From positions 1-64,000 of the forward strand of contig JALHNZ010000003.1 of assembly GCA_022843265.1 (NCBI GenBank): a DNA stretch of 64,000 nt. Reading direction: 5' to 3'. Of the stretch, positions 1 to 8,967 are shown in pieces. Both the position numbers and the translations under genes were made by a program. The DNA comes from Gemmatimonadaceae bacterium. Lineage in GTDB: Bacteria > Gemmatimonadota > Gemmatimonadetes > Gemmatimonadales > Gemmatimonadaceae. The notes beneath the pieces were generated by a model. That model did not search any database, had not been told where the DNA came from, and saw nothing but the letters and a program-made list of their open reading frames with translations. The number at the start of each line of letters is the position of its first letter. The first letter of the stretch is position 1.

Positions 1-1
1 C

Positions 2-307
2 ACGAAAATGGGATTCGATGTGGCGACCGCGTGCGACGGACGCGAGGCCGTACAAATATTTCGGCAGATGCAGGACACGAATCCGCTCGTACTGCTCGAC
101 CTCACCATGCCACATCTCGATGGCGCGGCGGCGTTCGCGCAGCTGAAGCGGATTCGCCCTGATGTGCGCGTGATCCTGATGAGCGGCTACAACGAACACT
201 CGATTGCCGGGCAGTTCGCGGGGAAGGGACCACTTGGCTTCATTCAGAAACCGTTTCGGCTCAGCGAGTTGCGGCAGCTGATTCAGTCAAAGTTGGAGCC
301 GGTGTAA
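2..307 (+). CDS. Response-regulator receiver domain, C-terminal part (gene cut by the window edge)
   Basis: The frame is open from the first bases of the window, so the gene starts outside it. The visible part is about two thirds of a CheY-like receiver domain. LVLLDLTMPHLDG carries the phospho-acceptor Asp (in LLDLTMP), LMSGY supplies the conserved Ser/Thr switch position, and IQKPF carries the conserved Lys-Pro. The protein ends shortly after the last helix, with no DNA-binding output domain. This fits either a stand-alone regulator or, more likely, the C-terminal receiver of a hybrid sensor kinase. The family relays phosphate from a histidine kinase. The next gene, LigD, converges on it from the other strand, so there is no functional link. 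Confidence 0.8.
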   Translation, partial: TKMGFDVATACDGREAVQIFRQMQDTNPLVLLDLTMPHLDGAAAFAQLKRIRPDVRVILMSGYNEHSIAGQFAGKGPLGFIQKPFRLSELRQLIQSKLEPV

Positions 308-359
308 GCTCTCGCTTGATCGCTCGAAACTTGCGGAGCACCGTTGGTCGGGAAACCGA

Positions 360-2219
360 CTAGGTGCTTCGCAGCGCGTCGAGCGCGGCAATCGCATCGG
401 GCATGTGCTGTTGCAGTGTAAAGTACCCGGGCCATGGATCGTAGCCGGACTGCGCAAGTTGGGCCGCCGAGTGCACGGAGAACTGACCCGCGCTCTCATA
501 CGAGTTAAGCAGGCTCCACGTGACGGGAACCGCTACGGTTGCGCCGGCTCTCGCGCGCGTTGACCATGGCGCGATGGCGGTAGCGCCGCGTTCATTACGC
601 AGATAGTCAACGAAAATCCTGCCTTTGCGACGCGCTTTGGACATCGAGGCCACAAAACGCGCTGGCTCGCGGCCTGCCAGTTCGTCTGCAATATCTCGAC
701 AGAACTGTTTGATCACCGGCCAGTCAGCGCCTGCAACGATGGGTACAATCACGTGCACACCCTTGCCGCCGCTCAACAACGGGAAGCTCAAAAGCCCGAC
801 ATCCTCAAGCAGCGATGCCACCGTGCGTGCGGCGTCGCGTACGTCGGCGAAACCAAGCGCCTCATCGGGATCCAGATCAAACACAAGGCGCTCGGGATAT
901 TCCACCGCATCAACGCACGAGCCCCACAGGTGCCATTCGAGCACGTTCATATGCACGCCCGCGAGCAGCCCCGCGAGATCGTGCACAAAAAAATACTGTT
1001 CGATGTCGCCGTCCTTCTCCGCAATGGCGACGCGCTCCATCGCCTCGGGAAATCCGCCGCTGTCGTGCTTCTGAAAGAAGCAGTGTTTGGCCCGACCTTG
1101 TGGACAGCGCAACAAGCTGAGCGGACGATTGGCAACGAACGGCAGCATGAGATCAGCGACCGCGTCGTAGTAGCCGGCCAGGTCGGCTTTGGAAACACCC
1201 TGTTCCGGAAACACAACGCGCTCCGGGCTGGTGAGCCGTTGACCCACACGCGCCGCTGCGTCGATACCTCGCGCTGCGAGATCTGGCGTGTCGAAAGACA
1301 CAGCGCTCGCGGGCTTGTCATGGCGGAGTGCAATGAACGACGGGTGACGTAACCGACCGTCGGGCGTTTGCTCGGTGAACGCAATTTCCGCCACGAGATC
1401 GGGCGCCACCCATCGTGCGCCTCGCGCAATTTCTCGAGGCACGTCAACAAACGGACTTGTTTTCCGCGCGCGCGCGTCGAGTTGCTGTTGCATGGCGTGC
1501 GACTCGTCAACCGTGAAGCCAGTTCCAACACGCCCGCGGTACACCAGCTGTTCCGCTTCCCACGTGCCAAGCAGCAGCGACGCGAACGTGTGCTTGCGTG
1601 ACGACGGTGTCCACCCGGCGATGACGAACTCTTGCCGCTTCCCGCACTTGATCTTGAGCCAACTTCTGGTGCGTGTGTGCCGATATCGATCGGTGGTGCG
1701 CTTGGCGATCACCCCTTCATGTCCGTCCTTGCATACGGCGTCAAACACCGCCTGTCCATTGCCGAGCACATGGCTGGAGAATCGGATGGGCGCGGAGTCC
1801 GAGATGTCACCGAGCAGTGCTTCCAGTCGTTCTTTGCGATCAACCAGCGGCAGCCCGGTAAGATCTTCACCGTCTGCTTCAAGCAGATCGAAGGCGAAGA
1901 ACACCAGCGGCGCACCGGTCTTCAATGCGCTGGTGAGCGTAGAAAAATCAGCCCGGCCATCAGCCGTGAGCGCACACACTTCACCGTCAATCAGCGCGGT
2001 ACCCTCGGTGAGCGCCGCAAGCGGGGCGACGAGCGACACAAACGTGTCTGTCCAATCGTGACCGTTGCGCGTGTAGAACCGCACGTCGCTTCCGCTTACC
2101 GACGCAATACAGCGATAGCCGTCGTACTTCATCTCAAAGATCCATTCCGAGCCGGTGGGAATGGAATCAGCGAGCGTCGCGAGTTGCGGGGCGCGAAACG
2201 CTGGCAAAGAGCCTGGCAT
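360..2219 (-). CDS. ligD: DNA ligase D, ligase plus polymerase domains (LigD)
   Basis: ATP-dependent ligase for bacterial non-homologous end joining, with a fused primase-like polymerase that fills or extends ends. The N-terminal half is the ligase: EMKYDGYR puts the adenylated Lys at residue 31, followed by an OB-fold. The C-terminal half is the LigD polymerase domain, with EWHLWG and the metal-binding VFDLDPD. No phosphoesterase domain is visible, so the order is LIG-POL. I chose the ATG at 2219 because it lies one base after the Ku stop codon and a GAAAGG ribosome site sits 9 bases upstream inside Ku. An in-frame start at 2243 would overlap Ku and lacks such a site. Co-transcription with Ku is near certain. 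Confidence 0.93.
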   Translation of the reverse strand: MPGSLPAFRAPQLATLADSIPTGSEWIFEMKYDGYRCIASVSGSDVRFYTRNGHDWTDTFVSLVAPLAALTEGTALIDGEVCALTADGRADFSTLTSALKTGAPLVFFAFDLLEADGEDLTGLPLVDRKERLEALLGDISDSAPIRFSSHVLGNGQAVFDAVCKDGHEGVIAKRTTDRYRHTRTRSWLKIKCGKRQEFVIAGWTPSSRKHTFASLLLGTWEAEQLVYRGRVGTGFTVDESHAMQQQLDARARKTSPFVDVPREIARGARWVAPDLVAEIAFTEQTPDGRLRHPSFIALRHDKPASAVSFDTPDLAARGIDAAARVGQRLTSPERVVFPEQGVSKADLAGYYDAVADLMLPFVANRPLSLLRCPQGRAKHCFFQKHDSGGFPEAMERVAIAEKDGDIEQYFFVHDLAGLLAGVHMNVLEWHLWGSCVDAVEYPERLVFDLDPDEALGFADVRDAARTVASLLEDVGLLSFPLLSGGKGVHVIVPIVAGADWPVIKQFCRDIADELAGREPARFVASMSKARRKGRIFVDYLRNERGATAIAPWSTRARAGATVAVPVTWSLLNSYESAGQFSVHSAAQLAQSGYDPWPGYFTLQQHMPDAIAALDALRST

Positions 2220-2220
2220 A

Positions 2221-3111
2221 TCAGCCGACCTTTCGAGCCGCACTTGCCTTGCGCGCCGTTTTCTTCGCCGGCTTCGCTATGGTCTTCGCGGACGATTTCC
2301 GGGCGGACTTCGGGGCGCCGGTCTCCAGACTTTGTTTGAGCGCCGCCATGAGATCCAGCACCTTCGTCTCACCACGCGGCTGGGCCGCTTCGCCGCCAGA
2401 TACGCTCACGCGGTTCTCCTTGGACGCCAGCTTCTCGTCGATCAGTTCGCGCAAAGCCGTCTGGTAGTTGTCCTTGAACGCCGCCGCATCAAAGGGCGCA
2501 GTCTTCTTCTTGATGAGGGCCGTCGCCACGTCAATCATGTCCTCATCGGCCTTCGCCGATGAAATCTGCGCAAAAAACGGATCTGCCTTTCGTATCTCCG
2601 ATTCGTAATGCAGTGTCTCGAGCATGATACCCGTACCCGTGGGCTTGAGCGCCACGAGATACTCCTTGCCGCGCAATGCGAGCTGTCCGAGTCCGACCTT
2701 CTCCGACTCGCGCAGCGCATCACGGATCACGCGGAACGCGTCTTCAGCCAGATCATCGGACGGTACCACAAAATACGATTTGTCATAGTAAATAGGGTCG
2801 ATCTCGCAGGCCCCCACAAACTGCGTCAGCTCCAGCGTTTTGCGTGTCTCAAGCTTCACCGCATTGATTTCTTCTTCGGTGAGCAGCACGTAGTCGCCCT
2901 TTTCGTACTCAAAGCCCTTCATGATTTCATCCCGATCAACGGGCCCGATACCTGCCACTACTTTTTCGTAGTTGATGGGCTTGCCGGACGGTTCGTGGAT
3001 CTGACGAAACGAGGGCTTCGCGTTGGATTTCGTGGCGGTGAACAGCTCCACTGCGATCGAGACGAGTGAGAGACGAAGTTGTCCTTTCCAGATCGGTCGT
3101 GTGGGGGGCAT
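2221..3111 (-). CDS. ku: Non-homologous end joining protein Ku
   Basis: Homodimeric ring protein that binds double-strand DNA ends and recruits LigD. The Ku core runs from about residue 1 (PTRPIWKGQLRLSLVSI) to about 225. It contains the typical GKPINYEKV and GYEY-like segments and the YYDKSYFVVP strand. After residue 260 comes a Lys/Ala-rich basic tail, a common DNA-binding extension of bacterial Ku. I prefer the ATG at 3111, preceded by GAGAG, over the in-frame ATG at 3138, which has no ribosome site and would add nine unconserved residues. The gene lies 46 bases after the ATP-grasp gene on the same strand and directly ahead of ligD. Confidence 0.95.
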   Translation of the reverse strand: MPPTRPIWKGQLRLSLVSIAVELFTATKSNAKPSFRQIHEPSGKPINYEKVVAGIGPVDRDEIMKGFEYEKGDYVLLTEEEINAVKLETRKTLELTQFVGACEIDPIYYDKSYFVVPSDDLAEDAFRVIRDALRESEKVGLGQLALRGKEYLVALKPTGTGIMLETLHYESEIRKADPFFAQISSAKADEDMIDVATALIKKKTAPFDAAAFKDNYQTALRELIDEKLASKENRVSVSGGEAAQPRGETKVLDLMAALKQSLETGAPKSARKSSAKTIAKPAKKTARKASAARKVG

Positions 3112-3157
3112 ATAAAGCTCTCGCAGGTCAAGGGGCATCAGGCGTTACGAAGCACGC

Positions 3158-4204
3158 TTACAGCATTGAAATCACAGTGCTCTCTGAAGCGCGACGGTAG
3201 TTGCGTGCGTACGCCACCTTGCGCTCAATGGCTTCAATCACGGTGCGGGTGAAATCGACTTTCTCAAAACCTTCCGCTGACCCAAGTCCGCCGGGGCTGA
3301 ACACGTTGATCTCCATCAGCTTGTCGCCCACGATGTCGAGCCCTACGAGGAACATGCCGTCCATGACCAGCTTGGGCCGCACCAGCTCCGCAATGCCGAG
3401 TGCAACGTCATCAATCTTTGCACGCTTCACCGCACCGCCTGCTGAGATATTGCTGCGCATGTCGCCTTCTGATCGCGTGCGACGGAATGCGGCGTACTTG
3501 CCCTCCGTCATAAGCGGCACACCGTTCATAAGAAACATTCGCGTGTCCCCCTGTTCCGCCGCAGGCAAGTACTCCTGGGCCACGATGTAACCATCGCGAC
3601 TGACGGCATCGATCATCTGATTCAGGTTAGACGCGTCTTCCGGTCGCACAAGAAATACACTTTGACCGCCAGAGCCTTGTAGCGGCTTCAGCACGATCTT
3701 TCCGCCTTCGCTCTTGGCAAACGCCTTGATATCGGCGCGGTCACGCGTGATGATCGTTCGAGGGCGCACAGCTTCCGGGAAGTCCTGGAAGTACATCTTG
3801 TTGAGCGCGCCGAGCAATCCATCGGGGTGATTCAAGACCACGAGTCCCTGGCGCATGGCGCGTCGGCAGAACACCACGCCCGCTTGCGCCGCCCATGGAC
3901 GCTCGATGGCATCGTCGGAGGGATCGCTGCGCAGCATCACCACGTCGAGGTCTGACAACTTGATGCGTTCGACCTCAGCTTTGGGTCCGCGAAGTGCGGA
4001 CAGATACGACTCGCCCGACGCGTACTTCTTTCCGGGTGCGGTATGCGCGCGCGCCATGATGGTGGCGTCCTGGTCATATCCAAAATCGGCCACGTTGATG
4101 TAATACGCCTGATGACCCATACTGAGCGCGGCCATCGCCAGGCGGGTCGTGGTGTAGTTGTCGCCTTCCGTTTCCAGTGCGTTCACAACAAAGCCGATCT
4201 TCAT
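3158..4204 (-). CDS. GshB-like ATP-grasp ligase
   Basis: A 348-residue ATP-grasp enzyme related to prokaryotic glutathione synthetase. Visible family marks are LRSDPS (91-96, the MRxDP region of GshB), VLKPLQGSGGQ with the ATP-binding Lys at 173, RSNISAGG (250-257) and the metal-binding MEINVFSPGG (297-306). The family joins a carboxylate to an amine through an acyl phosphate. The start codon overlaps the stop of the upstream metallopeptidase gene in an ATGA, which implies translational coupling. No gamma-glutamylcysteine ligase gene is in the window. Given its operon partners, the substrate may be a peptide or protein tail rather than gamma-glutamylcysteine; that is inference. Annotation as glutathione synthase would be based on fold only. 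Confidence 0.88.
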   Translation of the reverse strand: MKIGFVVNALETEGDNYTTTRLAMAALSMGHQAYYINVADFGYDQDATIMARAHTAPGKKYASGESYLSALRGPKAEVERIKLSDLDVVMLRSDPSDDAIERPWAAQAGVVFCRRAMRQGLVVLNHPDGLLGALNKMYFQDFPEAVRPRTIITRDRADIKAFAKSEGGKIVLKPLQGSGGQSVFLVRPEDASNLNQMIDAVSRDGYIVAQEYLPAAEQGDTRMFLMNGVPLMTEGKYAAFRRTRSEGDMRSNISAGGAVKRAKIDDVALGIAELVRPKLVMDGMFLVGLDIVGDKLMEINVFSPGGLGSAEGFEKVDFTRTVIEAIERKVAYARNYRRASESTVISML

Positions 4205-6156
4205 GGTGCGGTCTCTGAAAGAATTTGTAGCAGGGAGTGGCTTTGTCGCAGGCGCTGCAGCCTCGGCGCTGCGCCGAACGCCGTGAGAAAGCGCGGGGTG
4301 ATGCGTGGTGGTTGCAGATACTCGCGCCAGCGCAGTTCCTGAATGGCCGGCACGTCGGAGAGCGCGAGCTTGCCCAGCAACAACGGGTCGAGTTCACCGC
4401 CCCCGCGCAGGTAAGCAAGAAAATCCTGTAACCCTCGCAGATAGATCACATCTTTGGTGAGTCCACCGCTGCGATACACGCGCATGCAAATCGTAAATGC
4501 GGTGGTCGGCGCGAAGTCGTAGTCGTTGGTGAGCAGTCGATAGCAGTCAACAAATGGCGCGCCGTCTACCAGCGCGCGGACGGCAATCACACGTCCGGCC
4601 AGCACACGAACGCGACTACCCGTGAGCGCTCCAATCAGATACTCCGACGTCACCGCAAGCCCCTCCTGCGTTTCTTCGTATCCGGCCAGGCCGCTCGCAA
4701 GCTGGTGCAGCGGCTGCGCGAGTCCGTTGGAATGGGTGACGACATGTGTGCCGATCTCGTGTTGCACCAAGGCGCGTGCTCGGGTCGGCGTGACGCGCAG
4801 CGTGCTGCTGATCAACAAGTCACCGTCGGACACAAGCACACCGGCAACATCCGTGCGTATGTAGACCTTCGCGCCAAGACCAGGGTGCACCTGTCGGTAG
4901 TGCGTCAACTCCTCCTCCGCCATGGCGGCAAAGTCTGTCGCGGTCACAACACCTTGCGAGTCGGGCGCGTCATCGTCGTCATCCTCGGCCGCGCTGCGTG
5001 AGGTCACGCTGAGCAGCTTCACCGCCAACGCGTGCAGCGCTTCACTGACCTCGCCATACACGGACAGACTGCCGTACAGAAAGCGGGCGGTGTTGCGGTC
5101 GCCGAGCATGGTAAGCTTGCGCGACATTTCGATCCGGCAGGCCGACAGGAGCGTGGACAGCGTCGGGTCTTCCAGTTGCTCGAGCGGCAGGTTGTAGAGT
5201 TGGCGCTTCAGCGCCGCGACATCCACGATCAGTGGACGGTAGTCAAACTCGGGATCTCGGTCAGCGCCATCACGCATGAACTGCACGCGAGCGCGGTCGG
5301 CATTGACCGGCGTGACTTGCAACAAAAAGTCGAACGATCGCGAAATGTGCGTGAGCGCCTCGTCGGCGTCCTGTACAGCGCGCACAGCGGTTCGCCGGCC
5401 GAGCGCGTGAAAGTGCGACGGCTCGAGCGCGGTATGCAACTGTGCAAAGTGATAGGCGGTCTGTCGGATGGCCAGCGACATGCCGCGTCGAAGTGTTTCA
5501 AACAGCACGGGATACGGCGTGCCCGTACGCGCCTGGCGATACACGGGTTGCACTTCAATACCAATGGCGCTGCACCCCTGCGCTCGACCGGGCACGCACG
5601 ACAGCAACTCGGCGAGGTTCGGCGGGGACGGTGAGCCGCTTGTTTCTACTTCAACATCCAGCGGCGGCGGCCGCAGCGGAATGTTGCTCAGCGCGTTCCG
5701 CAATGCACGAACCGTCGGATCGCCAATCGGAAGCAGCGGCGAGACGATCCGGAAGGTTGGATCGGGCACTTTCCGTGCGACGTCCATACCTTCGCGACGC
5801 GGTTCCGCCGTCCAGACTTCAAGCAGCAGGAACTCCCCAAATTTCTCAACCATCACATTGGCAATGCCGCTCACCAACTGCTGCAGGCGAGGGTGCAGCT
5901 CGGCTGTGCCCGGCGCGATGAGATGCGACGCTTCACCAATCACCAGCTGGGCGGTTGGTCCAACGGTGTCTTGCGCCGGCTCGCGATAGATGCAGAGAAA
6001 CGGCAACGCACGATCGATGTGCAGGCGACCCCCTCCCGGGAGCGAACGACGTACACCGTGCCCCAGACGCAATCGTTCGCACACCTGTGTGATAAAGCCA
6101 GGTGTGATGCGTTGTCGGGCCGAAAGGGATGCGTTTTCCGCGGCAGTCTTCGGCAT
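4201..6156 (-). CDS. DUF1704 / QEGLA-motif zinc metallopeptidase, MATCAP-like
   Basis: A 651-residue protein of the family annotated as flavohemoglobin expression-modulating QEGLA motif protein. The HEIGTH motif at 466-471 (HExxxH) and QEGLA at 497-501 form the expected metal site. The eukaryotic relatives, MATCAP/KIAA0895, are metallo-carboxypeptidases that remove the C-terminal tyrosine of tubulin. The N-terminal 150 residues are an extra region with an RLHIDRALPFL stretch. An acidic EDDDDDAPD linker lies near 391-399. The start follows the amidohydrolase stop with no gap (TGAATG), and the stop overlaps the ligase start (ATGA), so the three genes form one translationally coupled unit. A carboxypeptidase role on a peptide made by the neighbouring ligase is inference. 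Confidence 0.87.
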   Translation of the reverse strand: MPKTAAENASLSARQRITPGFITQVCERLRLGHGVRRSLPGGGRLHIDRALPFLCIYREPAQDTVGPTAQLVIGEASHLIAPGTAELHPRLQQLVSGIANVMVEKFGEFLLLEVWTAEPRREGMDVARKVPDPTFRIVSPLLPIGDPTVRALRNALSNIPLRPPPLDVEVETSGSPSPPNLAELLSCVPGRAQGCSAIGIEVQPVYRQARTGTPYPVLFETLRRGMSLAIRQTAYHFAQLHTALEPSHFHALGRRTAVRAVQDADEALTHISRSFDFLLQVTPVNADRARVQFMRDGADRDPEFDYRPLIVDVAALKRQLYNLPLEQLEDPTLSTLLSACRIEMSRKLTMLGDRNTARFLYGSLSVYGEVSEALHALAVKLLSVTSRSAAEDDDDDAPDSQGVVTATDFAAMAEEELTHYRQVHPGLGAKVYIRTDVAGVLVSDGDLLISSTLRVTPTRARALVQHEIGTHVVTHSNGLAQPLHQLASGLAGYEETQEGLAVTSEYLIGALTGSRVRVLAGRVIAVRALVDGAPFVDCYRLLTNDYDFAPTTAFTICMRVYRSGGLTKDVIYLRGLQDFLAYLRGGGELDPLLLGKLALSDVPAIQELRWREYLQPPRITPRFLTAFGAAPRLQRLRQSHSLLQILSETAP

Positions 6157-6948
6157 TCAGTCGCCTACCTGATGCAGCGCCTGTTCAAGCTTCGGGACCA
6201 TCAGTGCCAGGACGTTTCGTATGGCGTATACGTGCGCCGGGTTTGCTTCGCCAGTCCATTCATCCATAAATGATTTGCGAAACTCAATGGAGAGCGAGCA
6301 CGCATGTTCGGGAAACTCATTGTGCACCCACTGGGAAAAGTGCCCGCCTTTGAACTTGACGTTCTCTCGCACATCGAGCGTGCGTCCGAGCACATCTGTC
6401 GAACGCAGGTGATTCACGACACAGTCCACCACTGGCGCCCAACGTTCGCGGTCCATGCTGCCCGTGCCCACATTGACTTCCGGGTTCAACGCTTCGGCCG
6501 CCGGCGGCGCATCCGAACCATCGCGTCGATGGTTGTAGCTGTGCAGGTCAAGCACTACAAAATGCCCCCACTGCTTACGCATGTGCTCAAGCGTAGTGCT
6601 TGCAGCGGCATAAAACGCATCGTATTGCGCGAGCGATGCGCTGATCATTTCCGGCGTTGTCGGATGGCGCCAAACGTTCAACCCCCATGCGTCATCCGGC
6701 GTCTGGTACACCGCTTTCTCACGTGGCCGATTGAGGTCGACCTCAAAACGTGAACGAAGGCCGATCAGGCGCGTTTCAACGACGTTGGTCCACTGTGCCG
6801 TGAACGGATCCTCTTCCCGAAGGCGCTCCGCATCGCTCAGGGCAATTGCCGAACGCACATCGTCACGCAACGCGTGACCGTCATGAATGGCGGCCGCGCA
6901 CACGGGAGCGTCATATCCGATCTGCGTTGAGAAGCTTGGCGGCACCAC
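6157..6948 (-). CDS. N-formylglutamate amidohydrolase family protein
   Basis: A 263-residue member of the N-formylglutamate amidohydrolase (HutG/NFGA) fold. Visible marks are HDGH (22-25), EVDLNRPRE (about 68-76) and DLHSYNHRR (about 134-142), which supply metal-binding His, Asp and Glu. Classical members hydrolyse N-formyl-L-glutamate at the end of histidine degradation. No other hut gene is near, so histidine catabolism is not supported here. It is the first gene of the NFGA, DUF1704, ATP-grasp unit. The start is a GTG at 6948 (a second in-frame GTG is at 6951) and I see no ATG that fits. A promoter probably lies in 6949-7127, shared divergently with the glycosidase gene. Confidence 0.85.
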   Translation of the reverse strand: MVPPSFSTQIGYDAPVCAAAIHDGHALRDDVRSAIALSDAERLREEDPFTAQWTNVVETRLIGLRSRFEVDLNRPREKAVYQTPDDAWGLNVWRHPTTPEMISASLAQYDAFYAAASTTLEHMRKQWGHFVVLDLHSYNHRRDGSDAPPAAEALNPEVNVGTGSMDRERWAPVVDCVVNHLRSTDVLGRTLDVRENVKFKGGHFSQWVHNEFPEHACSLSIEFRKSFMDEWTGEANPAHVYAIRNVLALMVPKLEQALHQVGD

Positions 6949-7127
6949 TGCATCGACACCGGGCGCACGGACGTGTTCCGTAGGCTGTGAGCAATATCAC
7001 GAATGAACTTCCGCAGCAGGCTCAGCAATATCCGAGTGAGGGACGTCACCGCCCTCCACGCGCCCCCCGAAAGGACGATTGTTGCGGTGAGCGTCGTACA
7101 CCACGATTCGAGTATGCCATACCCAAC

Positions 7128-8966
7128 ATGCCAATGAGCAATGCCACGACCGAGCCGCATTCCACAGCGCTCCCAGCAGGCGTCGAAGATGATGCGTATC
7201 CGAGGCCACAACTGGTACGTTCGCATTGGGAGAGTCTCAATGGACCGTGGCGTTTCTGCAAGGATGACGACAAGCAATTCGGACATCCACGCGACGTCGA
7301 TGAGTGGCCGCAGGAAATTCGCGTGCCGTTTCCGTTGGAGTCGAAAGCGAGTGGCATTGGCGACCGCGGCTTTCATCTCGCGTGCTGGTATCAGCGCGAC
7401 TTCAGCATGCGCGCGGATGGCCAACGTGTGCTCCTGCATTTCGGCGCGGTGGACTACCGGGCGCGTGTGTGGGTGAATGACAAACACGTGGTGAGTCATG
7501 AAGGTGGGCACACCCCGTTCTCCGTGGACATCACGAGCGTTCTGCAGGCATCTGGCGAGCAGGTTGTGACGGTGTTTGTCGAAGACGATCCCCATGAACT
7601 CACAAAGCCGCGCGGCAAACAGGATTGGCAGCTTGAGCCGCACTCGATCTGGTATCCACGAACGACGGGCATCTGGCAGACCGTCTGGCTCGAACGTGTG
7701 GCGCGCACGTACATCGAAAAGATTCGCTGGACACCGTACGTGGAAAACTTCGCGCTACATTTTGAAGCGCGTGTCATTGGCGATCCACAAGACGACCTCT
7801 GGCTGGACCTGGAGCTGCATCACAACGGGCGCCTGCTCGCCAGCGATAGCTACCGCGTAATCGATCGCGAGGCGGACCGACGCATCATCCTCTCTGATCC
7901 GGGCATCGACGACTACCGGAATGAGCTCTTGTGGAGTCCGGAGAATCCGAAGCTGATTGGCGCGCGCATCCGACTGCGCAGTGGAGATCAGGTACTCGAC
8001 GAGTTTACGTCGTACACGGCCCTGCGGTCGGTCGCGATTTCACGTGATCGGTTCATGCTCAACGGCCGTCCGTACCCGCTCCGCATGGTGCTTGATCAGG
8101 GCTATTGGCCCGACACGCTGCTGGCCGCACCCAATGATGCGGCGCTGCGGCGAGACGTAGAGTTGGCCAAAGCCATGGGCTTTAACGGTGTGCGCAAACA
8201 CCAGAAGGTGGAGAACCCACGCTATCTCTACTGGGCCGACCGACTCGGACTCCTCGTTTGGGAAGAAATGCCGTCGGCATATCGATTCACGCGCACGGCG
8301 ATTAAACGGCTGATTCGCGAATGGAGCGATGTGATTGAGCGCGATTACAGCCATCCCTGCGTGGTCGTGTGGGTGCCTTTCAATGAGTCGTGGGGCGTTC
8401 CCGAGCTCACCTCGGTGGGTGCCCATCGCAACGCCGTGGAGGCGTTGTATCATCTGACGAAAACGCTCGATCCCACGCGGCCGGTGATCGGCAATGACGG
8501 CTGGGAGAGCAGTGCCACCGACATTATTGGCATTCACGATTATGATGACAATCTTGAGCACCTGCGCCAACGGTACGGCCCCGAAGTAAGCGCGCAGCAA
8601 CTGTTTGATCGGCGTCGTCCCGGTGGTCGCATTCTGACCCTTGATGGGTATCCGCATCGCGGGCAACCGATCATGCTCACGGAGTTCGGCGGCATTGCGT
8701 ACGATACGAACAAGAGTGAAAAATCGCCCGCCACCTGGGGCTACTCGGTGGCGGCGGAAGAGGAAGAGTTCACACGAAAGTTCACGGAACTGCTGGAGGT
8801 CATTACGCACACCGCGCTGTTCAGCGGCTATTGCTACACACAGTTCGCCGACACCTTTCAGGAAGCAAACGGCCTGTTGACGGCAGAACGCGTGCCCAAG
8901 ATTCCCCTCGAGAAAATCGCGGCGGCAACGCGTATTTCTCGCAATCGCATTGCGGGTGGTGTGTAA
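7128..8966 (+). CDS. Glycoside hydrolase family 2 protein, beta-galactosidase-like, cytoplasmic
   Basis: About 612 residues in the GH2 order: N-terminal sugar-binding jelly roll (RPQLVRSHWESLNGPW onward), immunoglobulin-like domain (about 170-275) and TIM barrel. The acid/base Glu is in VPFNESWG and the nucleophile Glu in MLTEFGG. No signal peptide is visible, so the enzyme acts on imported oligosaccharide. The frame is open upstream to 6987, but the first family-like residues follow the ATGs at 7128 and 7134, so I start at 7128; ribosome sites are weak at both. It is followed by galactokinase and an aldose epimerase at 1 base and with overlap. This supports a galactoside substrate, although GH2 also includes glucuronidases and mannosidases. 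Confidence 0.88.
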   Translation: MPMSNATTEPHSTALPAGVEDDAYPRPQLVRSHWESLNGPWRFCKDDDKQFGHPRDVDEWPQEIRVPFPLESKASGIGDRGFHLACWYQRDFSMRADGQRVLLHFGAVDYRARVWVNDKHVVSHEGGHTPFSVDITSVLQASGEQVVTVFVEDDPHELTKPRGKQDWQLEPHSIWYPRTTGIWQTVWLERVARTYIEKIRWTPYVENFALHFEARVIGDPQDDLWLDLELHHNGRLLASDSYRVIDREADRRIILSDPGIDDYRNELLWSPENPKLIGARIRLRSGDQVLDEFTSYTALRSVAISRDRFMLNGRPYPLRMVLDQGYWPDTLLAAPNDAALRRDVELAKAMGFNGVRKHQKVENPRYLYWADRLGLLVWEEMPSAYRFTRTAIKRLIREWSDVIERDYSHPCVVVWVPFNESWGVPELTSVGAHRNAVEALYHLTKTLDPTRPVIGNDGWESSATDIIGIHDYDDNLEHLRQRYGPEVSAQQLFDRRRPGGRILTLDGYPHRGQPIMLTEFGGIAYDTNKSEKSPATWGYSVAAEEEEFTRKFTELLEVITHTALFSGYCYTQFADTFQEANGLLTAERVPKIPLEKIAAATRISRNRIAGGV

Positions 8967-8967
8967 C

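Noticed and set aside
3158-4204. Calling the ATP-grasp gene glutathione synthase outright
   Set aside because: The fold and motifs agree, but no gamma-glutamylcysteine ligase is near and the operon partners point to another substrate; family name only is used.
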